64,000 nt of DNA from Pseudomonas petrae (GTDB lineage: Bacteria; Pseudomonadota; Gammaproteobacteria; Pseudomonadales; Pseudomonadaceae). Made by a program: the position numbers and the translations under genes. The notes below the pieces were generated by a model. It did no database searches and was not told the DNA's origin. It was given only the letters and a program-made list of their open reading frames with translations. The stretch covers positions 124,001-188,000 of the forward strand of contig NZ_JAKJXE010000001.1 in the NCBI RefSeq assembly GCF_021728295.1, written 5' to 3'. The stretch's first letter is position 1. Each line of letters starts with the position of its first letter. Below, piece by piece: positions 25,717 to 34,041 of the stretch.

Positions 25717-27407
25717 GAAGGTTGAGCGCCAGAAGGTATTAAGGGGGAGGCGTCACCGCGCACGCCCGCAGGGGGCGCCGGAGTAAAGGGCGCGACCGGC
25801 TCGGTGGTGATCCACAGCCAGGTGGCGCGGCTGGTGATCCAGATCATGGTCAGCACCGCGATGACCGCAATCAGCATGAATACGTCGTTGTACGCCAGCG
25901 TGTTGGCTTCGCGCGTGGCGGCGGCTGCCAGCGAGCGAATGCCCAGACTGGTGCGCGCGGCCGGGTCGGCGATGGCGGAAATATACGCACCGCTCGCGCT
26001 TTGCAGTCGTGATTGCACCTGCGCGTCGATGAGCGTGACGTGCTCGACGATATGCGCCGAATGGAATTTCTCGCGCCAGACCTGAAAGGTGCCCAGCAAC
26101 GCCGAGCCGATCAGGCTGCCAACGTTCTGGGTGATCCCGAACATCACCGAAAAACTGACCATGTTGCGCGGGTTGCTGATCACCCCGCTGATGCCCAGCA
26201 CCAGGGTTGGCCCGAGGAAGAAGGTGCCGCCGAACGCCAGCAAAAACTGGCTGAAATACATCTGCGGCTCTCGGGTGAGGCTGGTCGAAAAGCTGTCCAT
26301 GCTCGAACCGATCGCCATCAAGGCCAGCGAGATGATCAGCGGCTTGAACAGGTGCTGCGGATCAATCGTCAGCGCGCTGACCGCAAGGCCAGCGACGCTG
26401 CCCAGCAGCATGAACAGGTACAGCGTGTGCAACTGCTCGGTGCCCTGATTCAGGCCCTGAAGAAAACCGACCGCGCCGGTGGATTGCTCCGACAGCACGA
26501 TGCGCGTCAGCAGCACGCCGAAGGCGAAGCGGATCATCCGGCCACTGCCCAGCCAGCGGGTGATCAATAGCGGGCGGGTTCGGTTGTGCTCGATGCACAG
26601 TCCGGCGAGGATCAGCACGATGGACGACGCCAGGGCAATGCCGATCCACGGTTCTTCAAGCCACCACTCGATTCGCCCCAGGGACAACGCCGCGCACAAC
26701 GCCGCGAAACCTGAAGCCAGCAGGGCGAAGGTCAGGAAGTCGATTTTCTCGAACGCCTTGAAACGGTCGCCGGGGGGCAGCTTGAGAATCAGCACGCAGC
26801 CGAGCGACAGCAGGCACATGCCCAGTTCGAACAGGTAAAGCCCGCGCCATTCGGCGATTTGCAACAGGTCTTCGGAAACCAGTCGAGCCAGCGGTGTCGC
26901 CAGCTGCGCCGTGCCAAGGCCCAGCACCAGGGCTTTCATTCGCCACTTCTGCGGAAAGGCCTGGATCATGTAATACAGGCCCAGCGAACTGAGTGCTGCG
27001 CCAACCATCCCGTGGGCGGCGCGAACGGCGACGGCCGATTCGATGTCGTTGACGAACAGGTGCGCGAAGGTGACCAGCGCGTACAGCACCAGAAACACTT
27101 CGGTGAACGCGCGCAGACCGAATTGCTGGCGAAACTTCACCAGCAGCAGGTTCATCGAAACGTTGGTCATGACGTACGCGGCGGGCAGCCAGGCGATCTC
27201 GGCCTGGGTGGCGCCCAGCGAGCCTTGCAGGTATTGAAGGTTGGCGACCACCAGCGCGTTGCCCAGCCCGCCGGTCAACGCCACGATCACCCCGACGATG
27301 GCGTACGCCCAGCGCTTGGGCGTCGCGTGCAAGGGCGTCGACGGCGAGCCCGGCAACGTCGGTCGCTCGTGGGGGGCCCAGTCGTGGGGTCTGTACTTGT
27401 CGTTCAT
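25713..27407 (-). CDS. EmrB/DHA2-family MFS efflux transporter
   Basis: 564 aa with about 14 membrane helices, the DHA2 drug:H+ antiporter layout. It is preceded by a Pro/His-rich cytosolic N-terminus. A periplasmic insert near residues 450-510 (SAHIVEHVTLIDAQVQSRLQ) is typical of pumps that pair with an EmrA adaptor. It is the first gene of a two-gene operon with the adaptor. The canonical motif A is weak (LLLVKFRQQFGLR), as in the FarB/FusB-like branch. Substrates could be aromatic or hydrophobic compounds; the sequence does not say. Confidence 0.87.
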   Translation of the reverse strand: MNDKYRPHDWAPHERPTLPGSPSTPLHATPKRWAYAIVGVIVALTGGLGNALVVANLQYLQGSLGATQAEIAWLPAAYVMTNVSMNLLLVKFRQQFGLRAFTEVFLVLYALVTFAHLFVNDIESAVAVRAAHGMVGAALSSLGLYYMIQAFPQKWRMKALVLGLGTAQLATPLARLVSEDLLQIAEWRGLYLFELGMCLLSLGCVLILKLPPGDRFKAFEKIDFLTFALLASGFAALCAALSLGRIEWWLEEPWIGIALASSIVLILAGLCIEHNRTRPLLITRWLGSGRMIRFAFGVLLTRIVLSEQSTGAVGFLQGLNQGTEQLHTLYLFMLLGSVAGLAVSALTIDPQHLFKPLIISLALMAIGSSMDSFSTSLTREPQMYFSQFLLAFGGTFFLGPTLVLGISGVISNPRNMVSFSVMFGITQNVGSLIGSALLGTFQVWREKFHSAHIVEHVTLIDAQVQSRLQSASGAYISAIADPAARTSLGIRSLAAAATREANTLAYNDVFMLIAVIAVLTMIWITSRATWLWITTEPVAPFTPAPPAGVRGDASPLIPSGAQPS

Positions 27408-27485
27408 TGAGCGGACCTGATGAATGCCGTGCCAATACCACTGAAAGCGATGGGGCGGCCCTTGTAAGCGCTGCCACCGTAAAAG

Positions 27486-28673
27486 CTAGCTGATCATTCT
27501 CAGTTCCCGCGCCTGCTCAAGTGTGACATCCACCGCGTGAATGCTTGCTTGCCGGTGCTTGAGCATGCCGCCGCTGCGACCGTTGAACACCGCGTTGATC
27601 TCCGAAAGAATCGACAATGCCACGCTGTGCGGCGCGTCGCCGCCCAGGTCCAGGCCGACCGGGTAATGCAGACTGGCCTGCGCAGCGGCTTCACGAGCCT
27701 GATCCGGCAGTTCGTCGAGCAGACGCTCGGTGCGGCTGCGTGGGCCGAGCTGGCCAATGTAGCGCGGCGTTGATTCAAGCACCTGTCCCAGCCAGTGGCG
27801 GTCCTGGCTCAGGCTGTGGGTCATCACCACCACGGCGGCGTCGGCGACCATCCCGTGCAATTCAGGCATTGGCTGCAGCGGCGCGGACAGCACCTGATCG
27901 GCATCGGGAAAACGCTGGGGCCGGGCGAAGTGCGAGCGCGCATCGATCACCGTGATGTGCCAGCCCTGCAGCCGCGCCATGCTGACCAGTGGCATGGCGT
28001 CATGGCCGGCACCGAAGACAACCAGTCGACGCGGCGCCGCGATGTACTCCAGCAACACTTCAACGACACCGTCCGCGCCTTCACAAGTACGCGTGGCATA
28101 GGTACGGGTGGCCGAACGGCGGGCGTCCAACACCGTTTTCAGGTCCTCGGCCACGGCCGTCGCCAGCCAGCGTTCGCGCATCTCAATCTGCACCTGCCCG
28201 GATGAACGAATCGCCACCCGCTCGCCCAGCGCCGTGTGGCGTTCGCTTTGCGTACCGATCACCGTCGCCAGCGCAGCGCCCACACCGCTGGCCTTGACCT
28301 CACGCAACACGTCGACCACCAGACTCGCCGCCAGCGGATCTATCCGTTCGAAGAGGATGTGCACCGTGCCATTGCAACCCAGGCCAAAGCTGAGCTCGGC
28401 GTCTTCGAGTTCGTCGTCGTCCTCGCCGGTGCTGTACGTGCGCATGGACAGTTTGCCACTGGCGGTCAGCCACCAGGCCTTTTTGCTGACGTCGCTTTCC
28501 AGGCAGCCACCGCTGACAGTGCCGGTCGCTTCGCCCATCGACGCGATAATCATCCGCGCACCCGGGCGCCGGTAAGCCGAGCCTTCGACCTTGACCACCG
28601 TGGCGATCACCACTTCCTGCTGCCCGGTCTGCGCCTCATCGAGCGCCCCCAGCAGACTGGATAGATCATTCAT
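27486..28673 (-). CDS. XdhC/CoxI-family protein (molybdenum cofactor insertion type)
   Basis: 395 aa from ATG 28673, chosen because GGGGA lies six bases upstream; an upstream in-frame start at 28697 lacks this. It has the XdhC N-terminal domain with EGSAYRRPGARM and GTVSGGCLE (the conserved Cys) and a C-terminal Rossmann domain (LVVFGAGHDAMPLV). XdhC binds Moco and matures xanthine dehydrogenase-type enzymes. No molybdoenzyme gene is adjacent, so the client is unknown. Confidence 0.85.
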   Translation of the reverse strand: MNDLSSLLGALDEAQTGQQEVVIATVVKVEGSAYRRPGARMIIASMGEATGTVSGGCLESDVSKKAWWLTASGKLSMRTYSTGEDDDELEDAELSFGLGCNGTVHILFERIDPLAASLVVDVLREVKASGVGAALATVIGTQSERHTALGERVAIRSSGQVQIEMRERWLATAVAEDLKTVLDARRSATRTYATRTCEGADGVVEVLLEYIAAPRRLVVFGAGHDAMPLVSMARLQGWHITVIDARSHFARPQRFPDADQVLSAPLQPMPELHGMVADAAVVVMTHSLSQDRHWLGQVLESTPRYIGQLGPRSRTERLLDELPDQAREAAAQASLHYPVGLDLGGDAPHSVALSILSEINAVFNGRSGGMLKHRQASIHAVDVTLEQARELRMIS

Positions 28674-29138
28674 GCGCGTCCCCAAAAACCGATTCATTCA
28701 TCTGGCGTGATTCACTTGCCGCCTGATCCATACCTTGAAAAGCCACTGCCGTCGCGGACAGACGTGCTGTTGTGCAGACTGTCAGTGGCCGCGCAGGTTC
28801 AGGTTTTGCCCGCGAAACGTGTGTCGTGCGCAGTGCACGTGCAGTGAGTGGCCAGCAGGTTACCGCAGACAGCGCGCTGATTGGCCATCGGTCAGCGATT
28901 GCGCAGCGCTGCTGATCCGGAGCTACAATCGCTGTCCGTCTGCCTGCCGATCTATCAATGCAAACGCCGATGATCGACGTCATCGGCGAACTTACGGCTG
29001 AGGTCGATCCTCCGTTTGGATATTTCGGTTGAACATTCCGCGCGACGCGAGCCTCAAACCCTGAATCGCCTTACCGCCTGGCTGCGTGGAATCACTCCAC
29101 CGGGTCCACCGGGCATCGGCTACGCCGGAGAGCACCTG
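28674..29138. promoter_or_regulatory. Divergent intergenic region with perfect dyad
   Basis: No gene is supported in this 465-bp stretch between xdhC (minus) and the ergothioneine gene (plus). It holds a perfect 9-bp inverted repeat with a 6-base spacer at 28965-28988 (CGCCGATGA/TCATCGGCG), placed about 150 bp before the downstream start, a candidate operator or leader hairpin. TACAAT at 28924-28929 could be a -10. Confidence 0.4.
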
Positions 29139-31286
29139 ATGACGCGCCAATTACGCCAGCTTCGCGAAACATCTGCCACTCACACCCTGTGCCAGCGCTT
29201 TCAGAGCGTGCGCGACCGTACCGAGTTTTTGGTCGAGCCCTTGAGCGCCGAAGACATGGTGGTGCAGTCGATGCCCGATGCCAGCCCGGCCAAATGGCAC
29301 ATGGCACACACCACGTGGTTCTTCGAGACCTTCCTGCTGATTCCGAACCTGCCGGCGTATGAAGCGTTCGATCCGACGTTTGGCTACCTGTTCAACTCCT
29401 ATTACGAAGCCGTCGGTCCGCGCCATCCGCGTCCGCAACGCGGCCTGATGACCCGGCCGAGCGTCGATCAGATCCTGGCCTACCGCAGGCACGTCGACGA
29501 AAACATGACGACGCTGCTGATGATGCCCCTGAGCGACGAGATGACCAGCCTCATCGAACTCGGCCTGGCCCACGAAGAGCAGCATCAGGAACTGCTGCTG
29601 ATGGACATTCTTCATCTGCTCAGCCTGTCGTCCCTGAAACCCGCCTACAGCCCGCGCTGGCCGAAAGACCTGTCGGGCCGTCGCGGTCATTTCAAACCGC
29701 TGAGCGCCGGCCTGACCGAAATAGGCCACGACGGCGACGGCTTCTCGTTCGATAACGAAGGCCCACGCCACACCACGTATTTGCAGTCCTTCGAGATCAG
29801 CGACCGGCTGGTGACCAATGGCGAGTGGCTGAGTTTTATTGCCGACGGCGGCTATCACACCGCCGCCTTGTGGCTGTCCGAAGGCTGGACACTGGTGCAG
29901 GAAAACGGCTGGAACTCGCCCATGTACTGGCAGCACGACGAGAATGGCTGGAAGCGCATGAGCCTGCGCGGCCTTGAGCCGATCGACCCGTCGGCGCCGG
30001 TCACGAACATCAGTTATTACGAAGCCGCCGCGTTCGCCCTCTGGGCCGATGCGCGCCTGCCCACCGAAGCCGAATGGGAAGCCGCCGCCCGCGCCGGCTT
30101 GCTGGAGCAAGTGGACGATGTGGCCTGGCAGTGGACGCAAAGCGCCTACAGCGCCTACCCCGGCTTCAAGCCATCGGTGGGTGCAGTGGGCGAGTACAAC
30201 GGCAAATTCATGGTCAATCAGATGGTCCTGCGCGGCGGTGCCAGCGTCTCGTCGCCCGATCATTGCCGCCTGACCTATCGCAACTTCTTCCACGCCGACA
30301 AGCGCTGGATGGTGTCGGGCCTGCGCCTGGCCCGTGACAGCCGTCAGCCCGGCGTGGTGGACCCCAACGACAGCGAGTTCGCCCGCGACGTGGTGGCCGG
30401 TCTCGGCGCCCCGGAGAAAACCCTGTCGCCCAAGTATTTCTATGACGCGGCGGGTTCCGACCTGTTTGAGGCCATCTGCGAAACCCCGGAGTACTACCCG
30501 ACCCGTGCCGAAACCGGTCTGCTGAAACGCATCGCCGGGCAGATCGCTGCGACCATTCCCCCGTGCGCAGCACTGGTGGAGTTCGGCAGTGGCGCCAGCG
30601 AGAAAACCCGTCTGGTGCTGGATGCCGCGCCGCACATCGCCGTGTACGTGCCGATCGACATCAGTGCGACGGCGCTGAACAAGGCCGCACGCTCGTTGCG
30701 CCAGCGTTACCCGTCGCTGATCGTCGCACCGCAAGTCGACGACTTCACTCGCGTACTTACGCTGCCTGAAGAAGCCGACGGCCACACCCGCGTCGGTTTC
30801 TTTCCGGGCTCCACCATCGGCAACTTCAGCCACGAGCAGGCCGTGGATTTCCTCCACAGCGCCCACGATGTGCTGGGGGAAAACGCGCATTTCATCGTCG
30901 GTGTCGATATGGTCAAGGACGAGCAGACGCTGGTGGCGGCGTACGACGACGCCGAGGGCGTGACCGGGCAGTTCAACAAGAACCTGCTGACCCGCATCAA
31001 TCGCGAGCTGAACGCCGACTTCGATGTGTCCGCCTTCGATCATCTGGCCGTGTGGAACGCCGAACAGGCCTGCATGGAAATGCACCTGGTCAGCCGCAAA
31101 CAGCAGAGCGTCAGCGTCGCCGGCCACACCTTCCGCTTCGCCGCCGGGGAACGGCTGCACACCGAGAACTCCCACAAATTCACCGTCGAGTCGTTCACCG
31201 AACTGGCCGCCCGTGCAGGGTGGACTGTCAGCGAATGCTGGATCAGTGACGCACCGGAGATGGCGTTGTTCAGCTTGCAAGCGTAA
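29139..31286 (+). CDS. Fused ergothioneine biosynthesis protein EgtB-EgtD
   Basis: 715 aa from ATG 29139 (CGGAG eight bases upstream). Residues about 1-400 are EgtB, the iron sulfoxide synthase: a DinB-like domain with metal ligands His54 or His57, His145 and His149 (HEEQHQE) and an FGE-type domain ending RWMVSGLRLARD. Residues about 405-715 are EgtD, the histidine N-alpha-trimethyltransferase, with YFYDAAGSDLFEAIC, EYYPTRAE and the SAM loop EFGSGASEKT (about 482-491). Bacteria usually carry these as two genes; fungi fuse them in the opposite order (Egt1). The join is continuous with no stop, Met or ribosome site. One chain could thus methylate His and then couple a sulfur donor, giving ergothioneine with a C-S lyase encoded elsewhere. 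Confidence 0.9.
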   Translation: MTRQLRQLRETSATHTLCQRFQSVRDRTEFLVEPLSAEDMVVQSMPDASPAKWHMAHTTWFFETFLLIPNLPAYEAFDPTFGYLFNSYYEAVGPRHPRPQRGLMTRPSVDQILAYRRHVDENMTTLLMMPLSDEMTSLIELGLAHEEQHQELLLMDILHLLSLSSLKPAYSPRWPKDLSGRRGHFKPLSAGLTEIGHDGDGFSFDNEGPRHTTYLQSFEISDRLVTNGEWLSFIADGGYHTAALWLSEGWTLVQENGWNSPMYWQHDENGWKRMSLRGLEPIDPSAPVTNISYYEAAAFALWADARLPTEAEWEAAARAGLLEQVDDVAWQWTQSAYSAYPGFKPSVGAVGEYNGKFMVNQMVLRGGASVSSPDHCRLTYRNFFHADKRWMVSGLRLARDSRQPGVVDPNDSEFARDVVAGLGAPEKTLSPKYFYDAAGSDLFEAICETPEYYPTRAETGLLKRIAGQIAATIPPCAALVEFGSGASEKTRLVLDAAPHIAVYVPIDISATALNKAARSLRQRYPSLIVAPQVDDFTRVLTLPEEADGHTRVGFFPGSTIGNFSHEQAVDFLHSAHDVLGENAHFIVGVDMVKDEQTLVAAYDDAEGVTGQFNKNLLTRINRELNADFDVSAFDHLAVWNAEQACMEMHLVSRKQQSVSVAGHTFRFAAGERLHTENSHKFTVESFTELAARAGWTVSECWISDAPEMALFSLQA

Positions 31287-31358
31287 TAACGGCGACTGTT
31301 GGCCGGCTGTCGTACGGTGGACATCAGCTCGCGCCTGAATTTACATCCGGCACCAACC

Positions 31359-31446
31359 TGTAGGAGCGCGCTTGCCCGCGAATGCGGTGTCTCAGCCACC
31401 GTTTATGTCGCAGACACACTGCTATCGCGGGCAAGCGCGCTCCTGC
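31359..31446. repeat. REP pair (BIME)
   Basis: Two REP palindromes in opposite orientation: TGTAGGAGCGCGCTTGCCCG at the left and the complementary TCGCGGGCAAGCGCGCTCCT at the right, with about 40 bases between. The pair can fold into one long stem after the egtBD stop, and the same pair recurs at 42.3 and 46.2 kb. Confidence 0.85.
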
Positions 31447-31491
31447 ACTGATTTACGTCAGGCGCGGGACGTCCAGCGTATACAAATCATC

Positions 31492-31518
31492 TGTAGGAGC
31501 GTGGCTTGTCCCGCGATC
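31492..31518. repeat. Single REP element of a variant type
   Basis: TGTAGGAGCGTGGCTTGTCC followed by CGCGAT is a single REP unit related to, but distinct from, the BIME 50 bp before it. With that BIME it fills much of the 421-bp gene-free stretch between egtBD and the hydrolase gene; I see nothing else there except the hydrolase ribosome site. Confidence 0.65.
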
Positions 31519-31707
31519 TGGAGAACAGCGGCAGTATCCCTGCCACCCCCGTCGCCGGTCTTGCCGTGCATTTCTGTGCTTGGCAGCCCCCGCAGGATTC
31601 TTCATTGTCATTTGCAAAATGGCACTGTTAGCATCCGTTAGCACCCTCACGGATCCCGGCGGTTCAGCCGGGGATTGAGTACAACAATAATCAACAGGGA
31701 ATCAGCG

Positions 31708-32805
31708 ATGACGGCTCAGGTCATACCTGCCGAATATGTGGGCCAGCAATCGGCCTGCGACACCGTTTTATCCGACGTACGCAATCACATTGGTCACCTC
31801 ACCCTCAACCGCCCCCAGGGCCTCAACGCCATCGACCTGCACATGGTCCGGCAGTTGCAGTTTCAGCTCGACGCCTGGGCAAAGGATGACAACGTTTACG
31901 CCGTGGTCCTGCGCGGGTCCGGCGAAAAGGCCTTCAGCGCCGGCGGCGACATCCGCTCGCTGTACGACAGTTTTAAAACCGGTCGAACCGAGCACCTGGA
32001 TTTCTTCGTCGAAGAATACGCGCTGGACCTTGCCCTTCATCATTACCGCAAACCCGTCGTCGCCCTGATGGACGGCTTCGTGCTGGGCGGGGGAATGGGC
32101 CTGGCCCAGGGCGCGGACCTGCGCGTGGTCACTGAACGCAGCCGTCTGGCGATGCCGGAAGTGGCGATCGGTTACTTCCCTGACGTGGGCGGCAGCTACT
32201 TTCTGCCCCGGGTGCTCGGCGAGGTGGGTATTTATCTGGGCGTCGCCGGCGTGCAGATCCAGGCCGCCGATGCGCTGTATTGCGGGCTGGCGAATTGGTA
32301 TCTCGACAGCGAACGCCTCGATGACCTCGATCTGCAGCTGGATAACCTGAAGTGGAGCCTGACCCCGCTCAAGGATTTGCAGGGCGCGCTGGCCAAACGC
32401 GGCGTGCAGCAACTGCCCGCCCCGCCGCTGGAGAAACTGCGTCCGGCCATTGATCATTTCTTTGCCCTGCCAGACATCCCGAGCATCATCGAGCAACTGT
32501 CGCAAGTGAGCGTTTTCGATACCCATGCCTGGGCCCTCGACACTGCCCAGCTGATGCAAACCCGTTCACCGCTGGCGATGGCGGTCACGCTGGAGCTGTT
32601 GCGCCGCGGCCGGCATCTGCCGCTGGAGAGCTGCTTCGGCCTGGAGCTGCATCTGGACCGCCAGTGGTTCGAACGAGGTGACCTGATCGAGGGCGTTCGT
32701 GCCTTGATCGTAGACAAAGACAAGAAACCGCAATGGAGCCCTTCCAGCGTGCAGGCCCTGGATGCCGAACACGTTGCAAGCTTCTTCAGCGGTCATGAGG
32801 CGTGA
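31708..32805 (+). CDS. 3-Hydroxyisobutyryl-CoA hydrolase (crotonase family)
   Basis: 365 aa crotonase-fold protein. The oxyanion-hole segments SAGGDIRSLYD and GFVLGGGMGLA, and the catalytic MPEVAIGYFPDVGGS (Glu and Asp), are those of human HIBCH-type hydrolases, which release 3-hydroxyisobutyrate in valine breakdown. Length is longer than simple enoyl-CoA hydratases, as expected. ATG 31708 has AGGGA seven bases before it; an in-frame TTG at 31675 is weaker. The acyl-CoA dehydrogenase follows after 3 bp, a valine-catabolic pair. Confidence 0.88.
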   Translation: MTAQVIPAEYVGQQSACDTVLSDVRNHIGHLTLNRPQGLNAIDLHMVRQLQFQLDAWAKDDNVYAVVLRGSGEKAFSAGGDIRSLYDSFKTGRTEHLDFFVEEYALDLALHHYRKPVVALMDGFVLGGGMGLAQGADLRVVTERSRLAMPEVAIGYFPDVGGSYFLPRVLGEVGIYLGVAGVQIQAADALYCGLANWYLDSERLDDLDLQLDNLKWSLTPLKDLQGALAKRGVQQLPAPPLEKLRPAIDHFFALPDIPSIIEQLSQVSVFDTHAWALDTAQLMQTRSPLAMAVTLELLRRGRHLPLESCFGLELHLDRQWFERGDLIEGVRALIVDKDKKPQWSPSSVQALDAEHVASFFSGHEA

Positions 32806-32808
32806 CTT

Positions 32809-33960
32809 ATGCAAGATCTTGAACTGACCGAAGAACAAGTAATGATCCGCGACATGGCCCGGGACTTCGCGCGCAATGAAATCGCGCCCCATGCCCAGGC
32901 CTGGGAAAAAGCCGGCTGGATCGACGACGCCCTGGTGGCGAAGATGGGCGAATTGGGCCTGCTCGGCATGATCGTTCCGGACGAATGGGGCGGCAGTTAC
33001 ATCGACTACGTCGCCTATGCGCTGGCAGTCGAAGAGATCTCCGCCGCCGACGGTGCCACCGGCACGTTGATGAGCGTGCACAGTTCGGTGGGTTGCGGGC
33101 CGGTGCTCAACTACGGCAGCGACGCGCAGAAACAACAGTGGCTGGAAAAACTCGCCAGCGGCCAGGCCATCGGCTGTTTCTGCCTGACCGAACCCCAGGC
33201 CGGTTCCGAAGCCCACAACCTGCGCACCCGCGCGGAGCTGAGAGACGGCCAATGGGTGCTCAACGGCGCCAAGCAGTTCGTCAGCAACGGCAAGCGCGCG
33301 CAGCTGGCGATTGTTTTCGCCGTGACTGACCCGGAGCTGGGCAAGCGCGGCCTGTCCGCATTTCTGGTGCCCACCGACAACCCCGGTTACAGCGTCGATC
33401 GCATGGAACACAAAATGGGCATCCGCGCCTCCGACACCTGTGCGGTGACGCTGAGCGATTGCCGGATTCCAGCCGAGAACCTGTTGGGTGAACGGGGCAA
33501 GGGGCTGTCCATTGCCCTGTCCAATCTGGAAGGCGGCCGCATCGGCATCGCCGCCCAGGCCCTGGGCATCGCTCGCGCGGCGTTCGAAGCCGCGTTGGCT
33601 TATGCCCGCGAGCGTGTGCAGTTCGACAAGCCGATCATCGAACATCAAAGCATCGCTAATCTGCTGGCCGATATGCACACCCGCATCAACGCTTCTCGCC
33701 TCTTGGTCCTCCACGCCGCGCGCCTCAGAACGGCCGGCAAACCGTGCCTGTCGGAAGCGTCCCAGGCCAAGCTGTTCGCCTCGGAAATGGCCGAATGGGT
33801 CTGTTCCAAGGCCGTGCAGATCCACGGCGGCTATGGCTATCTGGAAGATTACCCGGTGGAGAGATACTACCGGGACGCGCGGATCACCCAGATCTACGAA
33901 GGCTCCAGCGAAATCCAGCGCCTGCTGATCGCCCGCGAGCTGCGGCACTACGCGCTGTAA
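32809..33960 (+). CDS. Acyl-CoA dehydrogenase (isobutyryl-CoA type)
   Basis: 383 aa flavoprotein. It contains the FAD-binding [12 protein letters not shown], the catalytic Glu region in [18 protein letters not shown] and the family's [20 protein letters not shown]. Its coupling to 3-hydroxyisobutyryl-CoA hydrolase supports oxidation of isobutyryl-CoA to methacrylyl-CoA in valine degradation. The electron acceptor would be ETF. No mmsAB genes are adjacent in this window. Confidence 0.88.
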   Translation: MQDLELTEEQVMIRDMARDFARNEIAPHAQAWEKAGWIDDALVAKMGELGLLGMIVPDEWGGSYIDYVAYALAVEEISAADGATGTLMSVHSSVGCGPVLNYGSDAQKQQWLEKLASGQAIGCFCLTEPQAGSEAHNLRTRAELRDGQWVLNGAKQFVSNGKRAQLAIVFAVTDPELGKRGLSAFLVPTDNPGYSVDRMEHKMGIRASDTCAVTLSDCRIPAENLLGERGKGLSIALSNLEGGRIGIAAQALGIARAAFEAALAYARERVQFDKPIIEHQSIANLLADMHTRINASRLLVLHAARLRTAGKPCLSEASQAKLFASEMAEWVCSKAVQIHGGYGYLEDYPVERYYRDARITQIYEGSSEIQRLLIARELRHYAL

Positions 33961-34041
33961 GCGTAAACCGGTTGGCCCACGCCCCCGCGCCTGCACGTGG
34001 GGGATAAGGCGCCGAGCCTGCCCGGGCTCGGCGCCTGTCCA

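Noticed and set aside
29151..31280. 709-codon open frame antisense to egtBD
   Set aside because: Long antisense frames are common opposite GC-rich genes; the plus strand encodes clear EgtB and EgtD motifs throughout.
31359..31518. Possible CRISPR-like repeats near 31.4 kb
   Set aside because: Units are opposed palindromes with no regular spacer length and no cas genes; they are REP elements.
32566..33996. 476-codon frame antisense to the acyl-CoA dehydrogenase gene
   Set aside because: Antisense by-product of GC-rich coding sequence; the sense strand has complete ACAD motifs.
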